64,000 nucleotides of DNA from G047528255 sp047528255 (GCA_047528255.1 CP180024.1:1054001-1118000), one strand, 5' to 3'. Positions 51,711 to 62,673 are shown, numbered from the stretch's first letter. Made by a program: numbers and translations. The notes: a model not told the origin generated them from the letters alone.

Positions 51711-52578
51711 GACACGTTGGCTGCACTTGGTAACCTTTATCTGCATATACTTCTCTAGGTTTATATTCTAATTTGCTTATTAATGGCCTTCCACTTTCCT
51801 ATCATGCTCATTGCTGCTACGTTATGTACTGCTAGTATCATTCCATTTTTATCTACCCTATCTGTTTCTTGTATCCGGAGTAGAGTTTAGCTTATTTCTT
51901 AAGCCATTTGCCTTGAGGGTCTACTTCTGATTGATCCTCTTTTTTTACCTTCTTTTTTGACTTATTTTCTTTTGCTCCTCTTCCTTCCGATCCTCCACTA
52001 CGTAGGTAGAAGCCCCTTGGAAGCAAAGGGATTCACTATAATACTTGCAGCGACTATTACTCCTGTTTTAAGTAGCGCTTGATGCTTTTTTAATTCCTTA
52101 TTGATCTCTTTTCAGTAAGAGATCATATGCCTTTTTAGCTACTATTTCATTGCGAAATCTACATAGAGTCGTGTGATCTGGTATATAATATTCCAATCGG
52201 AAATCACAAAAGCGCATGCAGCTCAAGTATTCTTTCACCAATTCTTTCGTTTCTACATTACTAAAATCATACTAGTGACTCAAAAGCATCATCTTAAATA
52301 ACGATATTCCACTGTAAGCAGGTTGGTTTTTTATTCCCTGATCTTTTTGATATATTTTTCTTATATCTTTCTCCATACTTTCCAAGTGGATCAATCTCTT
52401 TAACCTTTTGAAAAACTGACTCCTGCTGCTAGAACGTTCTCATATATAGTTCACTAAATCTTATTTGCAAGGTGTTTCTGAGCATAGATCCGAATATTTT
52501 TTTACCTTCTACTCCAGATATACCAAATAATATATTGATTTACAAACATTTTAAATTTATTTTCTCATGCAATGTCCT
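51711..52578 (-). mobile_element. IS5-family element lacking its left third
   Basis: Reverse copy starting at the GACACGTTGGCTG segment and ending CATGCAATGTCCTC. Its right end touches the 3' end of the dead acs gene, whose reading frame runs on into the IS for 13 codons. Confidence 0.87.
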
Positions 52579-54529
52579 CATTTTTTGTTTATTGATGAGC
52601 CCCTCTGAACATACCATTTCAATAATCCGATCTACAGTATCTGGATTGAGCAAGGTACTGATGTCTCCAAAATCATCATAATCCCCCTGAGCTATCTTTC
52701 GGAGGATGCACCGCATAATTTTACCTGAGCGCGTCTTAAGAAGATCGTCGACCACGATGATCCGATCCAGCCGAGCGATAGGGCCGATGGCCTGTAATAC
52801 CCCTTCCGATACGCTTCGCTTAACCCCTTCGCTATCAAAATTGGGCTATGGCAAATGATGTAAACAAAAATTCCCTCGCCCTTGATATCGTCCGGAAAAC
52901 CTATAACGGCCGACTTGCTCACCCTTGGATGTTGATTGATCTCGTTTTCGATCTCAGCCGTACCCAAACGATGCCCTGATATATTGATCACATCATCCAC
53001 ACGGCCGAGAATGCGATAATAACCTTCTTCATCCCTTCTGACACCCTCTCCCGAAAAATAGTAACCCTTGAACGGGGAAAAATAAATCTCCTTGAATCGC
53101 TCATGATCTCCCCAAATCGTCCGAGCCATAGCCGGGCTAAGGGAAACGTATACAGATATTTCCTTTTACGCCTTTTCCTCTAATTTCTTTACCTTCACTG
53201 TCCATCACAACGGGTTGCACGCCAGGCAAGAGTAAAGTCGCGTAAGTTGGTTTCGTTGGTATGATGTCTGCCAAATAGCTCAACATAAATCCACCCGGCT
53301 TAGTATGCCACCAAGTCTCTACGATCGGGAAATGCTCCTGTCCAATATGGTGATGGGAGCAATGCCAGGACTCACTATTGATAGGATCTCCTAAAGTTCT
53401 TAGTAGTTCGAGAGAAAAGAGGTTTTTCCCTTCCAGCGGTTCTATACCGAAAGTAATCAGGGAACGAATAGCTGTCAGTTCCGTATAAAACTGGTTGACG
53501 CGATATTTCTGAACGATGTTTCAAAACCGGCCTGCATTCGGATAAGTGGGCTCCCTCAAAGAGGATAGAAATAGAGCCGTTGAGCAACGGATAATATACT
53601 AAAAAAGAATACCCGTAATCCAACCGATATCCGCTGTACAAAAATAAACATCCCCTTCTTGATATTGAAAGTTTTTTTCAATACAAATTCAGTATAAAGC
53701 ATGTAGCTATACGTGGTGTGCACCAATCCTTTTGGCTTTCCCGTAGATCCAGAGGTATACAAGATGAAAAGAGGATCTTCAGCGTCCATCTCTTCAGTTG
53801 AACAAATATCTGAGACGTCCCTAATTTGTTCATTCCTCCAATGGTCGCTACTGGTTTTCATCTCGACTTGCCCCCTGTGCATTGAGCTATGATTACTTTT
53901 TGCTACCGGAGGATACTCAGTCAAATCCTCGTCGGTGATTTGTTTCAGCAGATGGTCTTGGATCCGTGAAAAGACCGTCGGCCGTCAACAATATCTTGGC
54001 TTGGTCATCTTGCATCTTGCCGTCCAAGGTCGCTGCAGAAAATCTTCCGAAAACTACTGAATGGATCGCTCCGATACGGGAACAAGCCAAAACGGAAATG
54101 ACAAGTTCGGAGATGATTAGCATCTAAACAGCTACACGATCGCCTTTTCTGATACCGCTTTTCTTGAGGACGTTGGTAAATTGACATACTTTTGAAAAAA
54201 GCTCGTCGTAGCTATATCTGATTTCAGGATTTTTAGGATCGTTCGGTTCCCAAATGAGAGCCGTTCAGTCTTTGTGTCTATCCAAATGCCGCTCGAAAAT
54301 ATTTTCGGTAATGTTAAGTTTAGTTTCTTTGAACCAAGTGATTTCCTATTTTTCAAAATCCCACTCGAGTTGTTTAGTTCAACCTTTCTCCAAAAAAAAG
54401 TTTTGAGTGATCTTCCCCAAAAATCCTTCGGTATCGCCGATAGAAATGCGATAAATGTCGATGTACTTGAAGAGAAAATCGATATGATAATAGTCTGTAG
54501 CCAACGTTTTGAATGAATTCACGATCATG
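52579..54529 (-). pseudogene. acs: Acetyl-CoA synthetase, decayed
   Basis: The whole ~640-codon gene can be followed: EWDFEK near the N-terminus, TKLNITENIFERHLDRHKD, a stop, TALIWEPNDPKNPE, CQFTNVLKKSGIRKGDRVAV, CSRIGAIHSVVFGRFSA, the ATP loop ILYTSGSTGKPKGLVHTTYS, YYRILGRVDDVINISGHRLG, and the C-terminal DDLLKTRSGKIMRCILRKIA with the Lys that is acetylation-regulated in homologues. Stops and shifts occur throughout, for example in the 53.1-53.5 kb part. The ancestral enzyme activated acetate to acetyl-CoA. Its 3' end is abutted by an IS. Confidence 0.9.
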
Positions 54530-54583
54530 TCTCGTTCTCCGGAAAAAACACCCAAGCTCTGTGTTTTGAATGCTTCAATTAAT

Positions 54584-56269
54584 TCATCGATTCCAGAGGG
54601 CTTCTATCTCAGTAGGAGTGTAGTAAGATTTTCCGTCCAGAATATTCTGTACAAGACCACTCAAAATTTCGCCCAAACATGGCTTAGGTAAACGTTTGAC
54701 GATAGCTACTTGATCCATTATAGCAAGGGGGCCTATCCGCTTGCGTATTTCATGCACGATCTCTGTATGGATCTGAAAAGTTTGATAATTTTCTTGGCTA
54801 GCTTTCAGATCGACAACGGTTAACAGTAATTGCTCTTTGATTTCGCCATTGACTGCTACCACGACACATTCATTGACCGCCGGGTGTGAAACTACGACTT
54901 CTTCAATCCGAATAGCTGAGAGTGGATGTTGCGAAACATTAATAACGTCATCGATCTTTCTCGTGACATAGGTATAATCGTTATGATCAAAATAACCTGA
55001 ATACCTGTCAAATAATATCCGGGGATATTTTTCAAGATAACTAGTTTTAAATTTTTCTGCAGTTCTCCACAGATTGAACAACGTTCCCGGAGGAAGGGGG
55101 CGTTTGAGATCTATATAGCCTTTTTCATTGGACCGAGCAGGTCTTTCGTTTTTTTTGAGTACGTGCATATGATAGGCGCAAACGGGGTTCCAAACGGAAC
55201 CGGATTTGGTGGAATTGGATTTCAAACCGACAATATGAGACAACATCGACCACGCGCTTTCGGTTTTCCAGCATTGATCCATTATTCGAATGTCGAGAGC
55301 TCTCTCAAGCCATTGTGTAGTGGGCGCGTCATAACGCTCTCCTCAAAGGATCGGATATATCAATGAAGAGAGGTCATAATTTATTCAACAATAAAACCCT
55401 CTGGGCTTCATTTTTGATTGCGCGGATTGCCGTTGGAGCGGTAAACATGGTCTTGACGTGATGCTGACTGATGCCCCTCCAAAATGCTCCGGCATCAGGT
55501 GTACCTACAGGTTTTTCTTCGAAAAGTATCGTGCTGCAACGATGGATCAAAGGGCCATATACTCCATAGGAATTCCGGAGCACCCATCCAAGATTTGAAG
55601 CGGACCTCGTAGTTAATATCATAATCTTTTTGGGGTTTGAAGGCTCCGAACTTTACGGATTGTAGCAGATAACCTTTTCGGATTTGTGCACGGCTTTAGC
55701 TATGGCTTCATCGAGCATGGTCTTGTAGGCACTTAACTCTGTGTATTATATCCCGGAGCTGGCAGTAATCATAACTTTAACCCGAGAGTCGTCGATGTGG
55801 GCAGCTAATTCATCGGGATCAAAACAAGTGAAGATCAATATGTTAATGGTCCAATATGCACGCAGGAAAGCATGCTGAAAACGGCCTGAGGTATACATCG
55901 GTATGTATATGATAATGCGATCGCCTTTTGTCGCGCCTAAAGCTTGGAGACCACCTGCGAGCTTTTCTACTTGATCTTTGACTTGATTGAAAGTGTGTTT
56001 TTCGAAAGTGTCTGTATGACGGGAGCTCATGGATCAAGGCTGTTTGCTCTCCATAGCCGTCTTCAACGTGTTTTTCAACGGCAAGGTGACAGACATTGAG
56101 CTTACCATCAGGATACCAATGGCATACCCCGTACTTGTCTTTTACCAGTGTGGTCTCAGGAGAATGAAATCACCGGATGCGTAGAGCTTGGGCAGCCTAG
56201 AATTTCTCAGGATTTTTGATACTCTATTGATAAGAGGTACTCGTAAAAATCGAAAGTAGATTCTTTCAT
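54584..56269 (-). pseudogene. prpE: Propionyl-CoA synthetase-like enzyme, decayed
   Basis: The frame at 54584-55282 gives the C-terminal half: KGYIDLKRPLPPGTLFNLWR, DYTYVTRKIDDVINVSQHPL, AIRIEEVVVSHPAVNECVVV, and RLPKPCLGEILSGLVQNILD, in which the KTRSGK lysine motif is changed to KPCLGE. The N-terminal half (55746-56030) reads AGGLQALGATKGDRIIIYIP and AAHIDDSRVKVMITASSGI. The GYPD.KRPLP.GTLF.LWR pattern and the ending point to the PrpE branch rather than Acs. Many stops separate the pieces. It lies 55 bases upstream of the dead acs on the same strand. Confidence 0.82.
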
Positions 56270-56463
56270 AGCGTAGTAAGGTTGAGAATTCGGGTTATTA
56301 ACCTACAACTTTTTCTTTTTGTGTTGCATTTTTCCAATCATCCCATGTTATCATTCGCTCTGAATCAACTCAAATTAAAAACAAATAAAGAGAATTCAGG
56401 TGAATTTAAGATTAAGTTTATACGAATGTTATATTTTTGTTTTTGTAATCATTATTGCTGACA

Positions 56464-58800
56464 ATGGAGACTTTTTACGGGATCGCGTTATGTTTACTAT
56501 TTGTCTTCGCCATTTCTGATTTGATTATAGGGGTAAGCAACGATGCCGTGAATTTTTTGAATTCGGCTCTCGGTTCCAAAGTGGCGTCTCGCAACACGAT
56601 TATGATCTTCTCCAGCATCGGTATTTTGCTCGGAACGCTGCTCTCGAGCGGAATGATGGAGGTAGCGAGAAAGGGGATATTTGATCCGTCTCATTTTTAT
56701 TTCTCAGATCTCTTCTTCATCTTCTTGTCAGTGATAATCACGGATATCATTTTATTGGACGCCTTCAACACCTTGGGGTTACCTACTTCAACGACTATCT
56801 CGATAGTATTTTCTTTGTTGGGGGCTTCCTTCAGTATCACAATGATCAAGATCGCTTCTCCATTAAGCCAAGAGCCGCTGCATTATCTGGGGCATTACAT
56901 AAAGGCAAGCCGTACATTGACCATCATTTCGAGTATTTTCTTTTCGATTATTATGTCATTTTCTTTTGGAGCCTGTATTCACTATTTCGTACGATGGGTT
57001 TTTAGTTTTGATTATACAAAAAAATTGAAACATGTGGGCACGATCTGGTCTGGTATTTCATTGAGCAATATGACTTATTTCTTGATCGTGGAGGGCTTGC
57101 ATGCATCCATAAAGGGACTCTCTCCTGAACAAATCACGGGTTTTGCTTTCACAATGAAGAATTTTTTGTACTGGGCGGATCAAAATATTTATCTCTTCAT
57201 ATTTCTGTTGTTTTCTTTTTGGACTTCTGTGGCATGGATGCTGACTGTCATGGGGTACAATATTCTTAAGTTAGTTGTGCTTTACGGCACTTTCTCTCTC
57301 GCTATGGCTTTTGCCGGAAACGATTTGGTGAATTTTATCGGGGTTCCTATCGCAGGATTTCAGTCTTATATGATTTGGACGGATGCCGGAAGACCTAATC
57401 CGAAGGCTTTCACCATGGAGGGTTTAGCCGGAAATGTGCAAATTTCTCCGTTGGTTTTGCTTGGCGCCGGTACAATCATGATTTTGACGCTTTGGTTTTC
57501 CAAAAAAATTCGTACGGTAGCGAACACGGAGATCCATTTGGGGAGACAGGATGAAGGGACGGAGAAATTTTCTTCAAACTCCTTGGCTCGAAGCATCGTG
57601 AAAAGTTTCCTTTGGATCGGAAAACGGTTTTTCAGCCTGTTTTCGAAACGTTTTTTGGTACGGATTGAAAAAAATTTCAAACAAAAGAATCAGGACGAAA
57701 GCGTAGCTTTTGACTTGGTTCGTGCTTCTTCCAACTTAACGATATCAAGCATATTAATTTCTATAGCTACGGCTCAAAGGTTACCACTTTCAACCACTTT
57801 CGTCACCTTTATGGTAGCCATGGGTACTTCGTTATCGGATCGGGCATGGGATAGGGAAAGCGCAGTATATCGAGTGTCCGGAGTATTGAAAGTTATTAGC
57901 GGGTGGTTTTTGACGGGGCTCATCGCTTTCACGATGGCGGGATTGTTTGCAGTTTCTTTGTATTTCTTGAAAATTTGGGCGCTTGTTATGTTGCTCTTCT
58001 TGGTATGTTTTGTTATATACAGAAATTATCAAAAACATAAAAAGATTGCGAATAAAATATTTCAAGAAGAGGACAGTGTATCAAGAACGGATGAGTTGAC
58101 TTTGGGGAAAACTTTAAATAAAGCTTCTTATTTACTGAGTTTTATGTTAGAAGCGATGGAAGATATTTACCGTCGTTGTATAGAGGGTCTTAATGAAGAA
58201 AATATCAAATTACTTCAAACTAACAGGCAACATTACATAGAGTTAAGAGAAAGTTTCAACACTGCCCACAGCGCTTTGATCAAAATGATTCGCAAGACCA
58301 AAGCTAACGACCCCACCACTGGAAGGATTTACATCAAGATCTACGACAAAATGAAAGGAATCATTGAGGCAGCGGATATCGTTACGGGCCGTAGTTTGGA
58401 ACATCTCATCAACAGTCACAAGCCTATAAAGTCGAAACAAAGAAAAAATTTGGATCGACTTAAAAATATTATTATCAATTATTTACATATTTCCAAGGAA
58501 ATCGTGAAGAATAATGATTTCCATACGACCAGCGTTACCAAGGGAATAACAAACGAAATTTTGAAAGAAATTGACGAACAATTGAATCATCAAGTGATGG
58601 GCATCAACAATAAAAAATATGGAGCAAAAAACAGCGTACTGGTACTCGATTTACTCCTGAAATCCAGATATATTATAGAAAATTCCGAAAAAATATTAGC
58701 GCTATATACAGAAGTTTTCGACCATTTTCCTACTGCAGAAGCCTTCCTTCATACCTTACAAAGGTCTTTTGAAAAAATAGAAGAAAATAAGAAAAATTGA
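56464..58800 (+). CDS. Inorganic phosphate transporter, PiT family, with C-terminal PhoU-like domain
   Basis: A 778-residue inner-membrane transporter. The two inverted PiT signature repeats are visible: IIGVSNDAVNFLNSALGSK (about 22-40) and AFAGNDLVNFIGVPIAG (about 281-297). A third conserved segment, PLSTTFVTFMVAMGTSL, lies near 440. About ten to twelve hydrophobic helices span residues 1-530; from ~540 a soluble, helix-rich region resembling PhoU follows (LTLGKTLNKASYLLSFMLEA onward), as in Bacteroidota homologues. The frame opens upstream with a TTG at 56455, but METFYGIALCLL at 56464 is the better start. TATTTTTG at 56432-56439 may be its -7 box. The gene is intact and probably the main phosphate uptake route. 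Confidence 0.92.
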   Translation: METFYGIALCLLFVFAISDLIIGVSNDAVNFLNSALGSKVASRNTIMIFSSIGILLGTLLSSGMMEVARKGIFDPSHFYFSDLFFIFLSVIITDIILLDAFNTLGLPTSTTISIVFSLLGASFSITMIKIASPLSQEPLHYLGHYIKASRTLTIISSIFFSIIMSFSFGACIHYFVRWVFSFDYTKKLKHVGTIWSGISLSNMTYFLIVEGLHASIKGLSPEQITGFAFTMKNFLYWADQNIYLFIFLLFSFWTSVAWMLTVMGYNILKLVVLYGTFSLAMAFAGNDLVNFIGVPIAGFQSYMIWTDAGRPNPKAFTMEGLAGNVQISPLVLLGAGTIMILTLWFSKKIRTVANTEIHLGRQDEGTEKFSSNSLARSIVKSFLWIGKRFFSLFSKRFLVRIEKNFKQKNQDESVAFDLVRASSNLTISSILISIATAQRLPLSTTFVTFMVAMGTSLSDRAWDRESAVYRVSGVLKVISGWFLTGLIAFTMAGLFAVSLYFLKIWALVMLLFLVCFVIYRNYQKHKKIANKIFQEEDSVSRTDELTLGKTLNKASYLLSFMLEAMEDIYRRCIEGLNEENIKLLQTNRQHYIELRESFNTAHSALIKMIRKTKANDPTTGRIYIKIYDKMKGIIEAADIVTGRSLEHLINSHKPIKSKQRKNLDRLKNIIINYLHISKEIVKNNDFHTTSVTKGITNEILKEIDEQLNHQVMGINNKKYGAKNSVLVLDLLLKSRYIIENSEKILALYTEVFDHFPTAEAFLHTLQRSFEKIEENKKN

Positions 58801-58839
58801 TAATATTTTGGAATATATCCTATCTCGTTTTTACAGAAC

Positions 58840-60106
58840 GAGACCATTATGTTAATAGTGGATTACGTTTATTCAGCCTCCTAGATAGGCTTCGTTAGAG
58901 AAAATATAGATTTAGTCTTTCACATTGTATTCGAAAACGGTTGATTATAAATTAATTAATTATATCTATTTTTATGTATAGCGCATAATAATTCCAAGGG
59001 AACGATACAAATTATAAGCCGTAGTTTCTATAAGATGCTGGGTATGCACACAATCTAATCCTTTATAAAGTCCTTACCTGATCCAAGCAACGCTTTATAC
59101 TGCCAAAAATACGTTCTACTACCCATCGGGTTTTACTCACTAATTTGTTGAATAATATAGCTATACCTATTTAAGGTCCGGTTCCTATAGGCTTTTTTCT
59201 GTATACGGTATTTGATGCCTCGACTATGAAAGTAAGACACGTTGTTTGGCACTTGGTACCATTTGTCTGCATATACTTCTCTTTGTTATATCCTAGTTTG
59301 CTTATTAATGTATTTAATCCTCTACTATCATACTCATTGGCTGCTACGCTATGTACAGCTAGTATTATTCCCATTTTATCCCCCCCTATGTGCTTTTTGT
59401 ATCCGTAGTAGAGTTTACCTGATTTCTTGATCCATTTTCCTTGAGTGTCTACTCCTGATTGAGTCTCTTTTTTTACCCTTTTTTTTCTTTGACTAATTTG
59501 ATTTTTCTTCTCTTCCTTCCGATCCTCCACTACGTAGGTAGGCTCTCCCTTTAGAGCAAAGGAGATCACTGTAATACTGGCATTTACTATCACTCCTGTT
59601 TTAACTATCGCCTGATTCTTTTCTAATTCCTTACTGATTTTTTCAGTAAGCGCTCATATGCCTTTTTAGCTACTATTTCATTGCGAAATTTGCATAGAGT
59701 CGTATGCTCTGGGAGCTGATCTTCCAATCAAAAACCACAAAATCGCATGAAAATCAAGGCTTCTTTCACCAATTATTCCGTTCCTACATCACTGAGATCA
59801 TACCAGTGACTCAAAAGCATCATCTTAAATAACGATATTCCACTGTAAGCAGTGTTGGCCTTTTATTCCCTGCCCTTTTTGATATATTTTTCTTATTTTT
59901 TTCCATATCTTCCCAGTGGATCAAGATGTTTAACCTTTTGAAAAACTTACTCCTTCTAATAGAACGTTCCATATATAGTTTACTAAAGGTTATTTGTTCA
60001 GTGCTTCTGCATATAGATCCTAATTTTTTATTATCATATTCTAAATATACGAAATAATATATTGATTTACAAATATTTTAATCTCCTTCTCCCATGCAAC
60101 GTTCTC
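58840..60106 (-). mobile_element. IS5-family element, full length, with target duplication
   Basis: Reverse copy of 1267 bases from GAGACCATTATGTTAATAG to CCCATGCAACGTTCTC, flanked by AGAAC and GGAAC, a likely 5-base target duplication with one mismatch. A 140-residue frame (59171-59593) covers the catalytic middle: IVNASITVISFALKGEPTYV (first Asp changed to Asn), YYGYKKHIGGDKMGIILAVH across a run of seven Gs, and SVAANEYDSRGLN. The Asn change and a later frameshift make it inactive. Confidence 0.93.
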
Positions 60107-60117
60107 GGAACGAGAGA

Positions 60118-61098
60118 TTAGTTTGCCATCAAATTACACCCTCTCAGATCAGAGAAATCAAAGCGACCCAAAATTTGAAATCGTCCCTTGTCGGTTATCT
60201 TTCCGAGATCTTCGGTAGCGATGAAGGAGCATGAGCGATAGTTGGCCAAATCGATCACATTGACCCCGCCCGTATGCTCCGATTTCAGCAGAGTCAAAGG
60301 ATCTTCTAGATCATAAACATAGATTTGCATCCAGGGAGGAGTCTCAAAGAGACCATCTCCTTTTGAATAAGCTTGAGAAAGTAATTCTGTCATACCATAT
60401 TCAGAATGGATACTTTTTAAGTTGAAAGCTTCGAGCAATTCGGCATGCAAGGCTTCACGTATCATCTCTTGACGACGGCCTTTCATACCGCCTGTCTCCA
60501 TCACTACGGTATTCCGCAACGGCATGGGGTGTTTCTCCGAAAAATCGAGTAAAGCGAAACTTACGCCTAACAACAAAGTCTTTTTTCCTTCAAGCTCTCG
60601 ACGCTTCAACACCTCGGAAAGAGCCTGATGATCATAGAGAAAAAATCCGCTGTCACTCCGAGAACTCCGCTCGATAAGATCCGCCGCCAGATAAATTAAA
60701 GAGGACCCATTCCTCTCAAGATAAGACGGCAACAAGGCCAATACGGCCCAATCCTTTATCGGACCATAGAAATGCTCGAATCCTCTTCGAGAGCTCTCGA
60801 CGTAAACGTTGAGATGAGCCACGTGATGCCGACTTTGTGATCCTGTAGTTCCGCTACTGGTGAAAATGATCTCTGGAGAGGTTTCAGGTCCACTCCACAC
60901 GGTATGAGTCTTAAAAAAAGAGATAGGCAAAAAAGGGATGTCTTCCACCCGATCCACATCTTCCGGATTTCTCCTCAACAATTGAAGATATTTTTTATAA
61001 ATGATGTTGTGATGTGCTTGATAGTGAAAAACCTTCAAAGCCAAAGCAGAAAAAGTTTTGTACGAATCAATAGAAAATATTTTATCACTGAAATTCAT
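60118..61098 (-). CDS. LuxE-like acyl-protein synthetase
   Basis: A 326-residue adenylate-forming enzyme of the acyl-protein synthetase (LuxE) family. Visible motifs are the ATP loop IIFTSSGTTGSQSRHHVAHL (about 80-99), MKGRRQEMIREALH, and the HSEYGMTELLSQAY motif near 235, followed by GRFQILGRFDFSDLRGC at the C-terminus. Homologues in Bacteroidota activate fatty or other acyl groups; the acceptor here is unknown, and no LuxCD partners are in the window. It lies alone between two IS copies in the same orientation, one ending 12 bases after its stop, the other 61 bases upstream of its start. The gene is intact. Confidence 0.88.
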   Translation of the reverse strand: MNFSDKIFSIDSYKTFSALALKVFHYQAHHNIIYKKYLQLLRRNPEDVDRVEDIPFLPISFFKTHTVWSGPETSPEIIFTSSGTTGSQSRHHVAHLNVYVESSRRGFEHFYGPIKDWAVLALLPSYLERNGSSLIYLAADLIERSSRSDSGFFLYDHQALSEVLKRRELEGKKTLLLGVSFALLDFSEKHPMPLRNTVVMETGGMKGRRQEMIREALHAELLEAFNLKSIHSEYGMTELLSQAYSKGDGLFETPPWMQIYVYDLEDPLTLLKSEHTGGVNVIDLANYRSCSFIATEDLGKITDKGRFQILGRFDFSDLRGCNLMAN

Positions 61099-61159
61099 CG
61101 TTAAAACGGTATATCTTTGAGATCTTCAAAGCACTGAGAGCCTTGATGTAGAAAAAAGC

Positions 61160-62411
61160 GAGATCATTGTGTTAATGGAGGCTTACATTTCTTCAGTTTT
61201 CTAGATGGGCTCGTTAGAAAACGATGTATATTTAGTCTTTTACATTGTATTCGAAATACTATTAATTATAAATTATAATATATATATTTTTATGAACAGA
61301 GCATAATAATGCCAGGGCTCGATACAAATTATGTGCCATAGCCTCCATAAGATGCTGGGCATGCACAAAAACTAATCGTTTGTAACGAGCCTTTCCTGAT
61401 CAAAGACAACGCTTATACTGCCAAAAATACGTTTTACTACCCATCGAGTTTTACTCACTTATTTGTTGAATAATATAACTATCCTAACCTAAGGTAGGTT
61501 TATACTTGTTTCTGTATGCGGTTTTTGATGCCTCGATTATAAAAATAAGACACGTTGACCGGAACTTGGTAACCTTTTTCTGCATAGACTTCTCTTGGAG
61601 TATATCCTAGTTTGCTTATTAATGGCTTTAACTCTCTACTATTATGTTCATTGGCTGCACTGCTAGTATTATTCCATTTTTATCTTCCCATATGTATGTG
61701 CTTTTTGTATCCGTAGTAGAGTTTGCATAATTTCTTAAGCCATTTTTCTTAAGTGTCTACTCTTGATTGATTCTCTTTTTTCCCTTGCTTTTCTTTGACT
61801 TATTTTCTTTTACCCCTCTCCTTCCGTTCCTATCCTATGTAGGTAGGACCTCCTTTGGAAAGAAGGGCCTCACTGTAATATTAACATCTTCTATCACCCC
61901 TGTTTTAACTATCTCCTGATGCTTTTCTAATTCCTTATTGATCTTTTTCAGTAATAGATCATATGCCTTTTTAGCTGCTATTTCATTACGAAATCTGTAT
62001 AGAGTCGTATGATTTGGGATCTGATATTCCAATCGAAAACCACAAAATCGCATGTAGCTCAAGTTTTTTTACTAATTTTTCTGTTCCTACATCACTGAAA
62101 TCATACCAGTGACTCAAAAGCATTATCATTAAATAATGATATTCCACTATAAGCAGGTTAGCCTTTTATTCCCTGGTCTTTTTGATATATTTTTCTTATT
62201 TTTTATCCATCTACTTCCCAGTGGATCAAGGTTTTTAACCTTTTGAAAAGCTTACTACCTCTGGTAGAACGTTCCATATATAGTTTACTAAAGCTTATTT
62301 GTGCGGTGTTTCTAAGCATAGAGCCGAATTTTTTTATTTTCTACTCTAAATATACGAAATAATATATTGATTTACAAATATTTTAGCACCCTTCTCTCAT
62401 GCAACGTTCTC
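61160..62411 (-). mobile_element. IS5-family element, full length
   Basis: Reverse copy of 1252 bases from GAGATCATTGTGTTAATGG to CTCATGCAACGTTCTC. A piece at 61835-62062 reads FRLEYQIPNHTTLYRFRNEI, AAKKAYDLLLKKINKELEKH and VKTGVIEDVNITV. No clear target duplication. Confidence 0.92.
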
Positions 62412-62637
62412 AATCAATAAGAACGCTACAAGAAAAGAAATTACCGAAAGATCCTTTTCCTCAACCAACAACGGAGCTGATTCGAAAACAAATAAGAGAC
62501 TACCCTCCATAAAAAACGAAAATCAAAGTAATGATAGAGGCCAATTATCAGATCAATCCCATCGAATAGACTCGATACTCCCGATCAAAAAGGGCGCAGC
62601 AATCATTGTATAGATCAAATTCATTTTTTCCGGTTGT

Positions 62638-62669
62638 TTTGAAAGCCAATTGAATAATCGCTATTTTTG
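62638..62669 (+). promoter_or_regulatory. Bacteroidota-type promoter of the hypothetical-pheS operon
   Basis: TTTG at 62638-62641, a 20-base spacer, then TATTTTTG at 62662-62669, an exact TTTG-N20-TAnnTTTG match. The ATG of the next gene is 4 bases further, again suggesting a leaderless transcript. The 226 bases between the IS and this promoter show nothing else. Confidence 0.78.
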
Positions 62670-62673
62670 TCCC

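Noticed and set aside
4668..62411. Highly repeated sequences as a possible CRISPR or other repeat array
   Set aside because: The repeats are ~1.27 kb, carry transposase coding remnants and defined ends, and are dispersed in both orientations; there are no short regularly spaced repeats with unique spacers.
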